A DNA stretch of 64,000 nucleotides from a virus. The notes beneath the pieces are model-generated. The model was not told the DNA's origin. It saw only the letters and a list, made by a program, of their open reading frames with translations, and did not search any database. The stretch is taken from positions 64,001-128,000 of the IMG/VR virus record IMGVR_UViG_3300045999_010033; one strand, given 5' to 3'. Both the position numbers and the translations under genes were made by a program. Positions 42,507 to 52,115 of the stretch are shown piece after piece. Each line of letters begins with the position of its first letter. Position 1 is the stretch's first letter.

Positions 42507-43205
42507 TTATTTATTTAATATTTTTAGTAACTCTATGGTTTTTTTCTTTTCGTCGTTCATAGTTCCTATGTGGCAGGAACATGCCAATACTGATACTTTT
42601 TCTAAAGTCAATCCACTTTCTCTAGCTAAGAATTTTCCCATACTTACTAATGCAGAATAATCTGCGTATCCACTTTTAGATACTCGGTTTGAACGTAATA
42701 TTGATGTCAAATATAACTTTCCATTTCTTGGTTTAAGATCAATTGCAATCATACATGGTTGTGAATATTGATTTTTTGCATCACGAAGTGGTTCGTAAAT
42801 GATTAATTCACACCTTTTTACTGCCTTGCCAGTTTTTAATATTTTGATTACATTTTCTACTTGATTAAAAGCACCATTCCAAGATACCATTCTTCCCCAA
42901 TAGCTATCGTACCATTTATCTTTTATAAAAGAATATTCAAGTCCTTCTTCTTCACTGAAGAACTGATTATCGGATTTTTTCATTTGTGGTTCTACAAATG
43001 TTACTGATGAGGCAAAATCAATTCTATCATCTCCCATTATTTGCCTGAAGTGTGGGTCAAACCAATCATCGTTTTGAAATGTGGTTATCTCTGTCATAAC
43101 ATTTAGCTCTTCGGTCAAATCACCTACTTTAATTCCATTTTCTAAAAGATGCTTGGATACTTTTACCCATGCATCGCCAGGAGAAACTGCTTGAATAACT
43201 GTCAT
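42507..43205 (-). CDS. Thymidylate-synthase-fold protein, candidate dCMP (hydroxy)methylase
   Basis: A 232-residue protein. SQPCMIAIDLKPRNGKLYLT aligns with the TS active-site strand (Cys151 = catalytic Cys), ILRSNRV with the phosphate-binding RSxDV, YADYSALVSMGKFLARESGL with [20 protein letters not shown] of E. coli TS without gaps, and His212 with the conserved His. At the position of TS Asn177, which reads uracil, it has Asp182. T4 dCMP hydroxymethylase also has Asp here (RNDYAW versus YADYSA). This points to a deoxycytidylate substrate. The N-terminal 90 residues are divergent. A normal ThyA is encoded at the left edge, so this protein probably has another job, such as making 5-hydroxymethyl-dCMP. 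Confidence 0.75.
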   Translation of the reverse strand: MTVIQAVSPGDAWVKVSKHLLENGIKVGDLTEELNVMTEITTFQNDDWFDPHFRQIMGDDRIDFASSVTFVEPQMKKSDNQFFSEEEGLEYSFIKDKWYDSYWGRMVSWNGAFNQVENVIKILKTGKAVKRCELIIYEPLRDAKNQYSQPCMIAIDLKPRNGKLYLTSILRSNRVSKSGYADYSALVSMGKFLARESGLTLEKVSVLACSCHIGTMNDEKKKTIELLKILNK

Positions 43206-43210
43206 TTTGT

Positions 43211-44782
43211 TTATGGTTTATAAAATACAAAAATAGGTTCGTATTTGTATGATTGTCCTTCTATTTGCATACTATTTTTTGCTTTAGATAAATCCATACC
43301 TGTCATAGGACTCATTGTCATTTTTATTTTACCCCGATATTCACACCCCAATTCGGTAAGAATGTTAATACTATCTTGTTCAAGTGGATACCATTTATCG
43401 GGTCCTACTTTTATATCTGCAATGTTCCAACAAATATATCTATCATTTCTCAAATATTCAAAAGCGGTAGTTAACGTGGGTTTCAAAAATCCATCTCTCC
43501 AACTTTCATAGTTGTTAAATTTCTTAAATGATTGGGTATCATCATCGGAATATCTTTCTCTATCAAAATATGGTGGAGATGTAAAAACAAAATCCAATTT
43601 GCCTTTATATTTTTGAAATCTTACTTCATTGTGAATTATTTCAGACCCGGTTGTAAAAATATCATAGGTATTCGCGTGACCCCAAAATGAGTTAGCTGCT
43701 CCAGGTACTTTGTTATTAAAAAACTCCGCAAGGTATTCATATCTTGTTTTTCCTATTTCAGGAATCCAATTTTCGGTATTAGGGTCGTTTCCAATATAGT
43801 GGATATTTCTATCATCAATAGAAAGAGCACCCAATATTCTTCCACCCCATCCTGCCGACGGGTCGTAGATGTTAATAACTTTTTGATTTTTTATATGGGT
43901 TGTGAATCTTTGATATAAATATTTTGCAGTAAGTGGTGGAAAGTTTACCACCGCTTGTGTTCCCATTCCAATACGAAATGCGGCAGTGGCTTCAGGAAAT
44001 ATTCTTTGCCCTAATGGATAGATTTTTATTTGAATTGGTTGCTTTGGTAAATCAACCAAATTATCTATATTTTCACCCCAGTCGGCGGTTCTAAGTGATG
44101 AAATATTTTCATATTTTAAGATACCCTCCTTATAAAGTTCTTTTACCTCTTGCGCGGTGATTGGTGCAGATGGCACTTTACTATCTGCTTGTGAAAGGCA
44201 AAACCCATAACCTTCTTTTTTATCCCCATTCGCCCATTTTATTATCCATTCTTTGCCACTTTGAATATGAGAGTTATGGAATTCGGGATTATTAATATGT
44301 AGTGTTTTTGAAAACCTATACATACCATCTTGGCGGGTCAACCTTCTCATTTGTTTAATGAATTCTGGCAAGTAAGTATCATCTGAAAATACATCGTATA
44401 TCGATGGTTTTGGCTTTTCGTAAGTAGAACCACCAATTCCAGTTTTATACATTGCTGGAAAAAATTGATTTACCGGTGTAGCAAATTTATTAAAGTTAAA
44501 AATTACTTCATCGCCATTATCATCTTTTTCTTCAAACTCATTTACTTTGTAAGTTTGTAGTTTTGAAAATTGTTCAATCATTTCTGATTCATCTACCCCA
44601 ATCCGAGGAGGTGCACCGGTTTCATTCCATTTTCTTACTGCCAATTCTCTGAAAAATGCTACCCATTCTTCAAATTGTTTGAATGGCATTTTAAGAACAT
44701 CTTCATAAAGTAAGTTTACTTCAGGTTCGTACAACCAATCATTTTTTTCGTAAAAATATTTTTTTGAATAATTGAAGCCCAT
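43211..44782 (-). CDS. DNA methyltransferase, TSPPYF family, largest copy
   Basis: A 523-residue protein with SAM motif I INIYDPSAGWGGRILGAL (about residue 307-315), an acidic YIGNDPNTENW loop, and catalytic motif IV VFTSPPYFDRERYSDDDTQS (about 401). The order I then IV with T-S-P-P-Y is typical of amino-methyltransferases; S-P-P-Y/F favours N4-cytosine over N6-adenine. About 300 N-terminal residues precede the catalytic domain and may recognise the target. It is the first gene after the promoter-like site at 44799-44830 and leads the TS-fold/AsnB/PLP operon. No restriction endonuclease is beside it. Confidence 0.82.
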   Translation of the reverse strand: MGFNYSKKYFYEKNDWLYEPEVNLLYEDVLKMPFKQFEEWVAFFRELAVRKWNETGAPPRIGVDESEMIEQFSKLQTYKVNEFEEKDDNGDEVIFNFNKFATPVNQFFPAMYKTGIGGSTYEKPKPSIYDVFSDDTYLPEFIKQMRRLTRQDGMYRFSKTLHINNPEFHNSHIQSGKEWIIKWANGDKKEGYGFCLSQADSKVPSAPITAQEVKELYKEGILKYENISSLRTADWGENIDNLVDLPKQPIQIKIYPLGQRIFPEATAAFRIGMGTQAVVNFPPLTAKYLYQRFTTHIKNQKVINIYDPSAGWGGRILGALSIDDRNIHYIGNDPNTENWIPEIGKTRYEYLAEFFNNKVPGAANSFWGHANTYDIFTTGSEIIHNEVRFQKYKGKLDFVFTSPPYFDRERYSDDDTQSFKKFNNYESWRDGFLKPTLTTAFEYLRNDRYICWNIADIKVGPDKWYPLEQDSINILTELGCEYRGKIKMTMSPMTGMDLSKAKNSMQIEGQSYKYEPIFVFYKP

Positions 44783-44798
44783 GTTGATTAATTATAAT

Positions 44799-44830
44799 TA
44801 AATATATGATTTATTATTGTATTTTACAAA
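44799..44830 (-). promoter_or_regulatory. Promoter-like site for the modification operon
   Basis: On the minus strand TTTG (44827-44830) is followed after 20 bases by TATATTTA (44799-44806), in the 48-base gap between two methyltransferase genes. It would drive the 523-residue methyltransferase, the TS-fold protein, the AsnB-like protein and the PLP enzyme as one message. Confidence 0.6.
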
Positions 44831-46063
44831 TCATTTTTGCCAAATCCATATGGGTTCACCAAAGGCATGATTTTTTGTTTGTTCTGCTTTTTCTTTAAAT
44901 TCATCTGAAAAATAATCAGAAGCGGCTGTGCCTGCTCCACCACTATTTGGTCGTTTTGTCATTTCCATGCCTATACATCCCCTATAAGTAAGCCCTTTTG
45001 ATTCCAAAAAATCATTCATGGGGTTTACGATGGGAACATATCCTTTATCAGGAGATGAATATACATCGGATATGTTTATTGCCAAAATTCCATTTGTTTT
45101 TATTGTTGGTATGATTTTGTCAAGTGTTTTGTGTAAAAAATTTTTATTCCAATCATCAACTGATTTATATCTAACCCAGCTTTGGGTATCATCGTATGAA
45201 TATTTTTCAGTATTGAAATATGGTGGTGAAGTAAAAACTGTATCAAAAAAGTTTTCAAATCTAGAATAGTCTAAGTCTTCCGCAGGAGATTCTATCATTT
45301 CTGCAGTTTTTTCATTTTCAAAAAAAGTTTTATTCTTTTTATAAAATTCAATTTGTTTTTTATAACCTTCGGTGTTTGTCTTATTTGGATCTATTCCAAC
45401 ATAATTCTTTCCATATTCACTTGCAAAAAATCCACAAAGTCTATCTCCCCATCCTGCCGAAAAATCTAATATATTTTCAGATTTAAAGTAATCATAAAAC
45501 GCCTTTGCAATAGCCGGTTTAAATTGAGCAGGTACATACTTTCTCATCTGAATGGCTAATATGATATTTTTTTTATTTACCATATCTAAACTTTGTTCAA
45601 GTGTAAAGAACGCCCGAACAACAGTTCGTATACCTTTTGGTGTTTGCCATGTTTTCCACGGAGAGGGCATTCTAATCCAATCAACTTTGTGTCTGGTTTG
45701 AATATGAAATATATTAGATGCCTTATTACCGGTAATTGTTTTTTTAAAAAACATTGGTTTACCACCGAATGTTAAATCATATGCTGAATTATTTTCGTTT
45801 CTTGGAAACCATTCACCTTCTACAAGGATGTCTGGCCACCATGTCCCTTTTAATTTTCTAAAATCCTCCAATACTTCATCGGCGGTTAGTTCAGGAAATG
45901 GATATGGATATGTAAACAACACTTCTGAAATCTCTTCTACTATTTCTTCTTTTTCCCAAGTTTTTTTTATCCAATCCCATTCTTCCTTTTCAATGGTAAG
46001 ATATGGGTGCATCCCATAAAACTTTTTGAAATAATCTTTTATTGTAACTTTTTGAGAAGACAT
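44831..46063 (-). CDS. DNA methyltransferase, TSPPYF family, second copy
   Basis: A 410-residue protein with motif I NILDFSAGWGDRLCGFF (about residue 200), YVGIDPNKTNTEG, and motif IV VFTSPPYFNTEKYSYDDTQS (about 278), the same extended signature as its two relatives at 43211 and 49476. The N-terminal part (YPYPFPELTADEVLEDFRKL) resembles that of the 523-residue copy only loosely, suggesting a different recognition region. It lies 9 bases after a small helix-turn-helix gene whose promoter may drive it. Confidence 0.82.
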   Translation of the reverse strand: MSSQKVTIKDYFKKFYGMHPYLTIEKEEWDWIKKTWEKEEIVEEISEVLFTYPYPFPELTADEVLEDFRKLKGTWWPDILVEGEWFPRNENNSAYDLTFGGKPMFFKKTITGNKASNIFHIQTRHKVDWIRMPSPWKTWQTPKGIRTVVRAFFTLEQSLDMVNKKNIILAIQMRKYVPAQFKPAIAKAFYDYFKSENILDFSAGWGDRLCGFFASEYGKNYVGIDPNKTNTEGYKKQIEFYKKNKTFFENEKTAEMIESPAEDLDYSRFENFFDTVFTSPPYFNTEKYSYDDTQSWVRYKSVDDWNKNFLHKTLDKIIPTIKTNGILAINISDVYSSPDKGYVPIVNPMNDFLESKGLTYRGCIGMEMTKRPNSGGAGTAASDYFSDEFKEKAEQTKNHAFGEPIWIWQK

Positions 46064-46072
46064 ATGTAATTT

Positions 46073-46273
46073 TTATTTTTGAAAATCAGTAGGCCAAGAT
46101 AGAATATGAGTCCAAGTTTTGTTTGTAACTATTTTTTTAATGTTAGCAGGCGAAACCCTATGATTTCTAGCCAATACTTTTACATTTCTATGTCCAACTC
46201 TCCATAAAGCACGTATATTCTCTACCTCTTTTTCGGTAAGTTTGTGCATGGGATGTAATTCTCCTCTTAACAT
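46073..46273 (-). CDS. Small helix-turn-helix protein, homing-endonuclease-associated type
   Basis: From ATG 46273, 66 residues: MLRGELHPMHKLTEKEVENI then RALWRVGHRNVKVLARNHRV and SPANIKKIVTNKTWTHI. This is the DNA-binding module often found at the end of HNH homing endonucleases (GExHxxxKLTExxVxxIR with a final KTW), here standing alone without a nuclease. A remnant or a regulator are both possible. Only 3 bases separate its ATG from a promoter-like -7 box, so its mRNA would be almost leaderless. The frame to 46279 starts with TTG. Confidence 0.65.
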   Translation of the reverse strand: MLRGELHPMHKLTEKEVENIRALWRVGHRNVKVLARNHRVSPANIKKIVTNKTWTHILSWPTDFQK

Positions 46274-46276
46274 AAC

Positions 46277-46308
46277 CAAATATACAAATAATTTTTGAGA
46301 ATTACAAA
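46277..46308 (-). promoter_or_regulatory. Promoter-like site, nearly leaderless
   Basis: On the minus strand TTTG (46305-46308) is followed after 20 bases by a perfect TATATTTG (46277-46284), then GTT and the ATG at 46273. The -7 box is 3 bases from the start codon, so transcription would begin at or near the A of ATG. Confidence 0.65.
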
Positions 46309-46575
46309 TTAACTTATCGCTTCGGTTATTGCGTTGGCGTATGCTAATTTACTTTGTACACCTGTAAATCTTTGCAATTCTACACCATCTTTAACAATAA
46401 TCACAGTAGGTACGGATGTTACTCCGTACTTTGTGGTTTCTGTTGGATTTGCATCTACATCAATATCTTCGAATTTAACTCCACTAAATTGTGGTTTTAC
46501 TTGCTCATTGAACATTGGCGCCAACATTCGGCACGGGCCACACCATGTTGCACTGAACTTCTTAACTGTTATCAT
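46309..46575 (-). CDS. Thioredoxin
   Basis: An 88-residue thioredoxin with the active site SATWCGPCRMLAP (CGPC), the cis-Pro segment GVTSVPTVIIVKDG and VDANPTETTKYG. It lacks the first strand and helix of full thioredoxins (about 105 residues), as phage versions often do. It probably reduces the C-terminal disulfide of the ribonucleotide reductase encoded at 47460-49322. It follows the PhoH gene directly. Confidence 0.92.
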   Translation of the reverse strand: MITVKKFSATWCGPCRMLAPMFNEQVKPQFSGVKFEDIDVDANPTETTKYGVTSVPTVIIVKDGVELQRFTGVQSKLAYANAITEAIS

Positions 46576-46576
46576 A

Positions 46577-47459
<883 letters not shown>

Positions 47460-49322
47460 TTACATAGTTGTAACAACACACGCGCCACCTGCACATGCTG
47501 CTTCCCCATTTAAATCCGTATTATCATCTAATTCAATAATCTGACGTAAATCAATAGAGCTCAATGTTTGCAATAATCTTTCATATTCTTCTTTAGTACA
47601 ATCTTCAAAAGGAGCTTGAATATAGCTACCACCATCATATGGTAAAACTGATAAACCATTGTACGCATCTTTGTTTTCCCACATCCATTCTCCAACTGCT
47701 TTCCATTCATGCTCTCTGATTGATACCGTTGCAGATACATTGTGCGTGTTATTACCAGTTCGATGTCCTGGTTTAATCCATTCATTATGGACGCGTTTTA
47801 CTCTTTCCAATAGTTGAATTGGAGATTCGGTTCTAAATATTGCGGTTTCAGGTGCCTTTTGTGGAATTGAAATTACTGCAGTATCGTGTGGGCGGAAATA
47901 TTCATCTTCAATTAATTCGGGATGGTTCAATAGTAGGTATTGATAAATTGCTTCATTTTTACCCACTCTCACTCTACGAATATAATAATCATTGTGCCAA
48001 GCATGAATACCTGATGATGTTCCTAATGTCAATGATGTAGTTCCTGCAGGTTTAACTGTCGTGGTTCTTGCCGAGTGATTTATTCCTAACAAATCTGCTA
48101 TTCTAGCATTTTCATCTTTTACAACCTTTGCGGCCTCTTTCATATTAAATTTTAAAACAGCTCCGCTGCCAATTCCTGTCATAGATACACCAATAAGCGC
48201 ATCTTTTTCTGTCGTTCTTTGCCAAATTGGACGAAGGTAGTGGAAATCAGTGTAGCCGGCTTGTAGTGTTCCAATAAACGCGGCAGCCTTAACTCGTTCA
48301 TTTAACTCTTCTTGCGTTTGAACATCCGATACATTTACTTCACAAAGGTTACAAAATTGGAAAGGTCTAAGAGCGATTTCACAACAAGGGTTTGTCCCCC
48401 AATCCTTATCGTTACTTAAATAAATACCCGGCTCACCTGCTCCACTTGCTTCAATACGTTTCCACAAATCCATAAAGTATTCCTTTGTGATTTTGTGTCT
48501 CATTAAAACTGCTGAATTGTTTGCACGTCCACGTTGTGAATTTTGTTCCCACCATGCACCACTTTTACAACTAATCATTTCATCATCAGTCGCAGAAAAC
48601 AACGAAATCAATGCGGCTCTACGAATGCCACCTGCCAATACTGCATCTGCAATATGACAAACTATATCATGCACTTCTATGGGTCTGAGTTTATCTCCAT
48701 CATTTTTGGCATCGAGAATGCCTTCTAATTTAATTAAGCATTCTTTTAGTGGTTGAGGGCCGGGGGCTTTACCACCTGAAGTAATTAATCTTGCACCTTT
48801 TGGACGAATATCTCTAAAATCAAATAGAGGTTTACTACCACCGAAAAAGTATGCTTTAACTAATATAGATACTGCATCTGCCCATCCTTCAATGGAATCA
48901 CCGATAAGAAATCTTCTAGTCTTATCCGGATTTGGTTTTCTGATTTCTGGAAGTTGATCTACATGGTGTTTTTGAACTGAGTAACCTACTCCGGTCCCAC
49001 CTAATAGTAAGAACATGATTTCTGAAAATACTCGGTAATCATCAACCGGTGCATACGCACAATTATAAATGCGATTAGGACTTATTTCAATTGGCTTTCC
49101 TGCAAATTGCATAGAACGCATTGATGGTAAAACTTTTTTATCATACACAAATTTATAAGTAGAACGTATTTCAGATTCTAATTGTGGATATTTTTTAATG
49201 TGCATATCCATGTTGCGTGTAACCAATTCTTCCCAAGTTTCTCTGCGGGAAAATTCAGGAATGTATTTGGCGTATTTCATATACACCGTAATATCCGATA
49301 AAATTTGTGTTGAGATATCCAT
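47460..49322 (-). CDS. Adenosylcobalamin-dependent (class II) ribonucleotide reductase
   Basis: A 620-residue protein. RIYNCAYAPVDDYRVFSEIM (first active-site Cys), LLGGTGVGYSVQKHHVDQLP, NPCCEIALRPFQFCNLCEVN (thiyl-radical Cys and Glu), VKPAGTTSLTLGTSSGIHAW and a C-terminal CAGGACVVTTM (CxxxxC reductant pair) match monomeric B12-dependent ribonucleoside-triphosphate reductases. There is no ATP-cone and no NrdB partner. At 620 residues it is shorter than the Lactobacillus type (739). It makes deoxynucleotides from host ribonucleotides and needs adenosylcobalamin from the host. Thioredoxin, its usual reductant, is encoded 0.9 kb downstream. Confidence 0.92.
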   Translation of the reverse strand: MDISTQILSDITVYMKYAKYIPEFSRRETWEELVTRNMDMHIKKYPQLESEIRSTYKFVYDKKVLPSMRSMQFAGKPIEISPNRIYNCAYAPVDDYRVFSEIMFLLLGGTGVGYSVQKHHVDQLPEIRKPNPDKTRRFLIGDSIEGWADAVSILVKAYFFGGSKPLFDFRDIRPKGARLITSGGKAPGPQPLKECLIKLEGILDAKNDGDKLRPIEVHDIVCHIADAVLAGGIRRAALISLFSATDDEMISCKSGAWWEQNSQRGRANNSAVLMRHKITKEYFMDLWKRIEASGAGEPGIYLSNDKDWGTNPCCEIALRPFQFCNLCEVNVSDVQTQEELNERVKAAAFIGTLQAGYTDFHYLRPIWQRTTEKDALIGVSMTGIGSGAVLKFNMKEAAKVVKDENARIADLLGINHSARTTTVKPAGTTSLTLGTSSGIHAWHNDYYIRRVRVGKNEAIYQYLLLNHPELIEDEYFRPHDTAVISIPQKAPETAIFRTESPIQLLERVKRVHNEWIKPGHRTGNNTHNVSATVSIREHEWKAVGEWMWENKDAYNGLSVLPYDGGSYIQAPFEDCTKEEYERLLQTLSSIDLRQIIELDDNTDLNGEAACAGGACVVTTM

Positions 49323-49475
49323 AATCTTTTTTTTTAGAATTGTTAATATAATAATTTTTTTTGAAAAAACCTCATTTTTTGATAAAAAAATAATGAAGTA
49401 TGAACATAGATATTAAATTTGAAGACTAAAAATAATGTTTTTCTAAAAAATTATTTTTTTGTTTTTTGATATTTA
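49323..49475 (-). other. AT-rich intergenic region ahead of the reductase gene
   Basis: These 153 bases, the longest gap in the window, are nearly all A and T. I see no ORF above 12 codons, no TTTG-N19/20-TANNTTTG site, and only a weak all-AT inverted repeat (AAAAATAAT/ATTATTTTT) next to the methyltransferase stop. A promoter for the reductase gene probably lies here but cannot be pinpointed. Confidence 0.5.
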
Positions 49476-50534
49476 TTACACTTTCTTATCAAAAACAAAT
49501 ATGGGCTCCAATTTAATTCCATTACCCGAAACCGATGATAACACCAAATACAAAATATCAGTTTTAATAAATCCCACCGCTTCTGCCATGTTGATTGTTT
49601 CTGCTTCAATACCAACATATTTGGGTGTATTTGCAATATTTATCATCATTTTTCCGGTAGGTTTTAATCCTTTATGACAATTTATCATGGTTTGTTTTAA
49701 GAACCCATTCATCCAATCCCTTTGATTTGGAAATTTTTTATATGACTGTGTATCTTCATCCGAATACTTTTCAGTATCAAAATACGGTGGAGATGTGAAG
49801 CATAAATCTAAACTCTCGGTATCGGGTACAAATTCTTCAGATCCAATTTTATGCAGTAATATCTGCTTATTAAAGAGGTTTAATTCATCTCGTAGTGATA
49901 CTAACCCTTCGTATGTTTTAGTTGAAGGATCAGTTCCTATATAGGTTTTACATCTACTTGTAAGAAATCCTGTCAATCTGCCACCCCATCCACAACTCAT
50001 ATCCCAAACAATCTCACCACCATAGGTATTATATATCCATTTAGCCACCGATGGTCTGAAATTACTGACGGACTGGTTTCCTCCATATATCTTAAAATTT
50101 TGCCTCAATCGATTTAAGGTAAATTTTCCATTACCATGTTTCAATTGCCAAGTCCAAGTTTTTTTAATTATTTCTTTTAATTTATCATCATTGTTCCAAT
50201 ATTCAATCGGTTTCATTTTACTTGAACCACATATAACATCAACCCAATGTGGAAAATAAGACCAAGCAAGAGATAGACAGTGCATGGTTTGCTGTAATTG
50301 ATTCCCCTTACAAATAGTAGATTCATCAAACGAAATCAAAGATTTTAGTTGATTCAGTTTTTCATGCTTTGGTACATTGTAGTGTGGAAATCCTCTACGC
50401 CTATGATATCTAAATATCACATCTTCTGCGTAATCCCTATCGGTTATAGAAAATATATCCGATATGATTCGGTGATATTCCAATTCCAATTCATCAACAT
50501 CCACAAATTTTGAAAAAGCAGTGTAGTTTATCAT
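49476..50534 (-). CDS. DNA methyltransferase, TSPPYF family, third copy
   Basis: A 352-residue protein with motif I IVWDMSCGWGGRLTGFL (about 177-190), YIGTDPSTKTYEG, and motif IV CFTSPPYFDTEKYSDEDTQS (about 247), then KMMINIANT. It is a paralogue of the copies at 43211 and 44831, separated from them by the reductase module. The N-terminal 150 residues are different again. Its ATG shares a base with the stop of the helicase gene. The likely reaction is SAM-dependent methylation of a base amino group in DNA, N4-cytosine favoured by the S-P-P-Y motif. Confidence 0.8.
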   Translation of the reverse strand: MINYTAFSKFVDVDELELEYHRIISDIFSITDRDYAEDVIFRYHRRRGFPHYNVPKHEKLNQLKSLISFDESTICKGNQLQQTMHCLSLAWSYFPHWVDVICGSSKMKPIEYWNNDDKLKEIIKKTWTWQLKHGNGKFTLNRLRQNFKIYGGNQSVSNFRPSVAKWIYNTYGGEIVWDMSCGWGGRLTGFLTSRCKTYIGTDPSTKTYEGLVSLRDELNLFNKQILLHKIGSEEFVPDTESLDLCFTSPPYFDTEKYSDEDTQSYKKFPNQRDWMNGFLKQTMINCHKGLKPTGKMMINIANTPKYVGIEAETINMAEAVGFIKTDILYLVLSSVSGNGIKLEPIFVFDKKV

Positions 50535-51892
50535 TAACCCATGTTTTCTACGTACTTCTTATGCAGTAGTTTTTTCTCTAACGCCTCTCCACTTTTACTT
50601 TCCTTTGTTGCGATGATACCATTTGGCGAGTTTTCGGCGTAAACTTCCATAAGACCGTGATATGTATCAATTTTCGCAGGGAATGTTATTCCATCTGGTC
50701 CAAATCGATTCTTAACAATATGGATACGACCTGTCTGCGATAGTTTATCTTTTGTCTTACGGCTTACACTCATAATGAAATCCGCAGTTTGCACTTTCTT
50801 ATATGAGTCACCTACACTATCCGCTTGAATTACTTCGTGGTCTATTGCCGACCTATTCGTTTGTGTAGCGGTCCAAATGGGACAACCTACCATGCCACTC
50901 AATCCACGAAGCTCCTCGTAAATACCTCCTAATTCGGCGTAGAGTCCATCCTTACTTCTATCTGCGGAATTAAGTAAATCAGCATAATCAATGATAATTA
51001 CATCGGGATTAAAACCGGTTGCTTTAACTTTATCAATATGAGCAGATAATGTTTTAGCGGAAGCAAATCGTGGTGGATAATATTTAATCCTAACCCGTCC
51101 TTTGACGGATTTAATCTTACGTATTATTTCTTCTCGCTTTTGTGAATGTTCAGATGTCTGAATTCCGGTAATAATTGTTGTATATCTTTGTCCTACATAA
51201 TTTTCGGATAATTCCAAGGTGTAATGTAATACATTTAATCCAATTTTAGCAGCTGAGCACGCTATCTTTGATAAAAACCAACTTTTACCGATACCGGATG
51301 GCGCCATTACCACCCCCAACTCGCCTGGTCCTAATCCACCATCCATAAGGTCATCGACAACTTCCCATCCAGTAGGAACTGAATTTCGTTTGACCTCCTC
51401 AATGATGGATTCAAATTCCTCAATGTAATCTATACCCAAATCATTTTCAATTCCAACTTTTGATGCAGCCGTCATTGTATCAATGATTTTTTCATATTGA
51501 CCGGTTTTAAGATAATCCACCGATTTTAAAAGTGCATCTTTTATTTTTTGGTTTTTAGCAAAAGTTATAAACTCTTTTTTAACATAGGGCAGGTCTTCTG
51601 CACCAATGTTTTGATAAATGTTTCGTAGTTGGTCTACAACTGTTTGTTTTAGGATGCGGTCTTCAATTGTATCCACTTTTATTTTGAATACTTCCAATGT
51701 GGGGCACGTTCTAAACTCATTAAAATAATTGAGTACTTCCGTTACAATCCACCGATTTGCATCCGATTCAAAAAAAGATGGGTTAGTTATTTCGGAAATC
51801 TGCTCTAAAAATTTACAATCAGTAACTAGCGAAGTAACCACTTTTGTTTGATACGATGTTCCGTATTTTACTAGCGTATCTACTGCTTCCAT
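50534..51892 (-). CDS. Replicative DNA helicase, DnaB/gp41-like
   Basis: A 452-residue protein with an N-terminal helical domain (about 1-150), a linker, and a RecA-type motor. SVPTGWEVVDDLMDGGLGPG, Walker A VVMAPSGIGKSWFLSKIA, LHYTLELSENYVGQRY, Walker B PDVIIIDYADLLNS and IWTATQTNRSA are the DnaB-family motifs in order. It should form a hexamer moving 5-prime to 3-prime on the lagging strand. No primase gene was found in the window. It overlaps the 68-residue gene upstream by one base. Confidence 0.92.
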   Translation of the reverse strand: MEAVDTLVKYGTSYQTKVVTSLVTDCKFLEQISEITNPSFFESDANRWIVTEVLNYFNEFRTCPTLEVFKIKVDTIEDRILKQTVVDQLRNIYQNIGAEDLPYVKKEFITFAKNQKIKDALLKSVDYLKTGQYEKIIDTMTAASKVGIENDLGIDYIEEFESIIEEVKRNSVPTGWEVVDDLMDGGLGPGELGVVMAPSGIGKSWFLSKIACSAAKIGLNVLHYTLELSENYVGQRYTTIITGIQTSEHSQKREEIIRKIKSVKGRVRIKYYPPRFASAKTLSAHIDKVKATGFNPDVIIIDYADLLNSADRSKDGLYAELGGIYEELRGLSGMVGCPIWTATQTNRSAIDHEVIQADSVGDSYKKVQTADFIMSVSRKTKDKLSQTGRIHIVKNRFGPDGITFPAKIDTYHGLMEVYAENSPNGIIATKESKSGEALEKKLLHKKYVENMG

Positions 51893-52098
51893 TACTTTTT
51901 GTTTTTCTTTCTACTAATCTGTTTTTCAGAGATTGTTTTTGGTTCTTCTACGATTACTTCTTCTTTTACTACCTTTCGTGTAGCAGATTTCCATTCTGCT
52001 TTTGATACATAGCTCCACGTTGAGCCAACCATTTGACGTGCTTGCACATCATCTACTCTAATAATGTTTCCTGTCTGAAAATTTTTAATACACTTCAT
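51892..52098 (-). CDS. Small basic protein next to the helicase
   Basis: A 68-residue protein: an ordered start (CIKNFQTGNIIRVDDVQARQ, TWSYVSKAEWKSAT) and a very basic end (KQISRKKNKK). The first part looks like a short SH3-like or phage structural fold seen in many small phage proteins with SYVxKxEWK, but no function is known. It is co-translated with the helicase. Confidence 0.55.
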   Translation of the reverse strand: MKCIKNFQTGNIIRVDDVQARQMVGSTWSYVSKAEWKSATRKVVKEEVIVEEPKTISEKQISRKKNKK

Positions 52099-52115
52099 TG
52101 TGAACCTCCATGTTT

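Noticed and set aside
43913-43922. A fifth copy of the ATATTTATAT element
   Set aside because: It lies inside the methyltransferase coding sequence (codons for a Tyr/Leu-rich stretch), so it is better explained by codon content.
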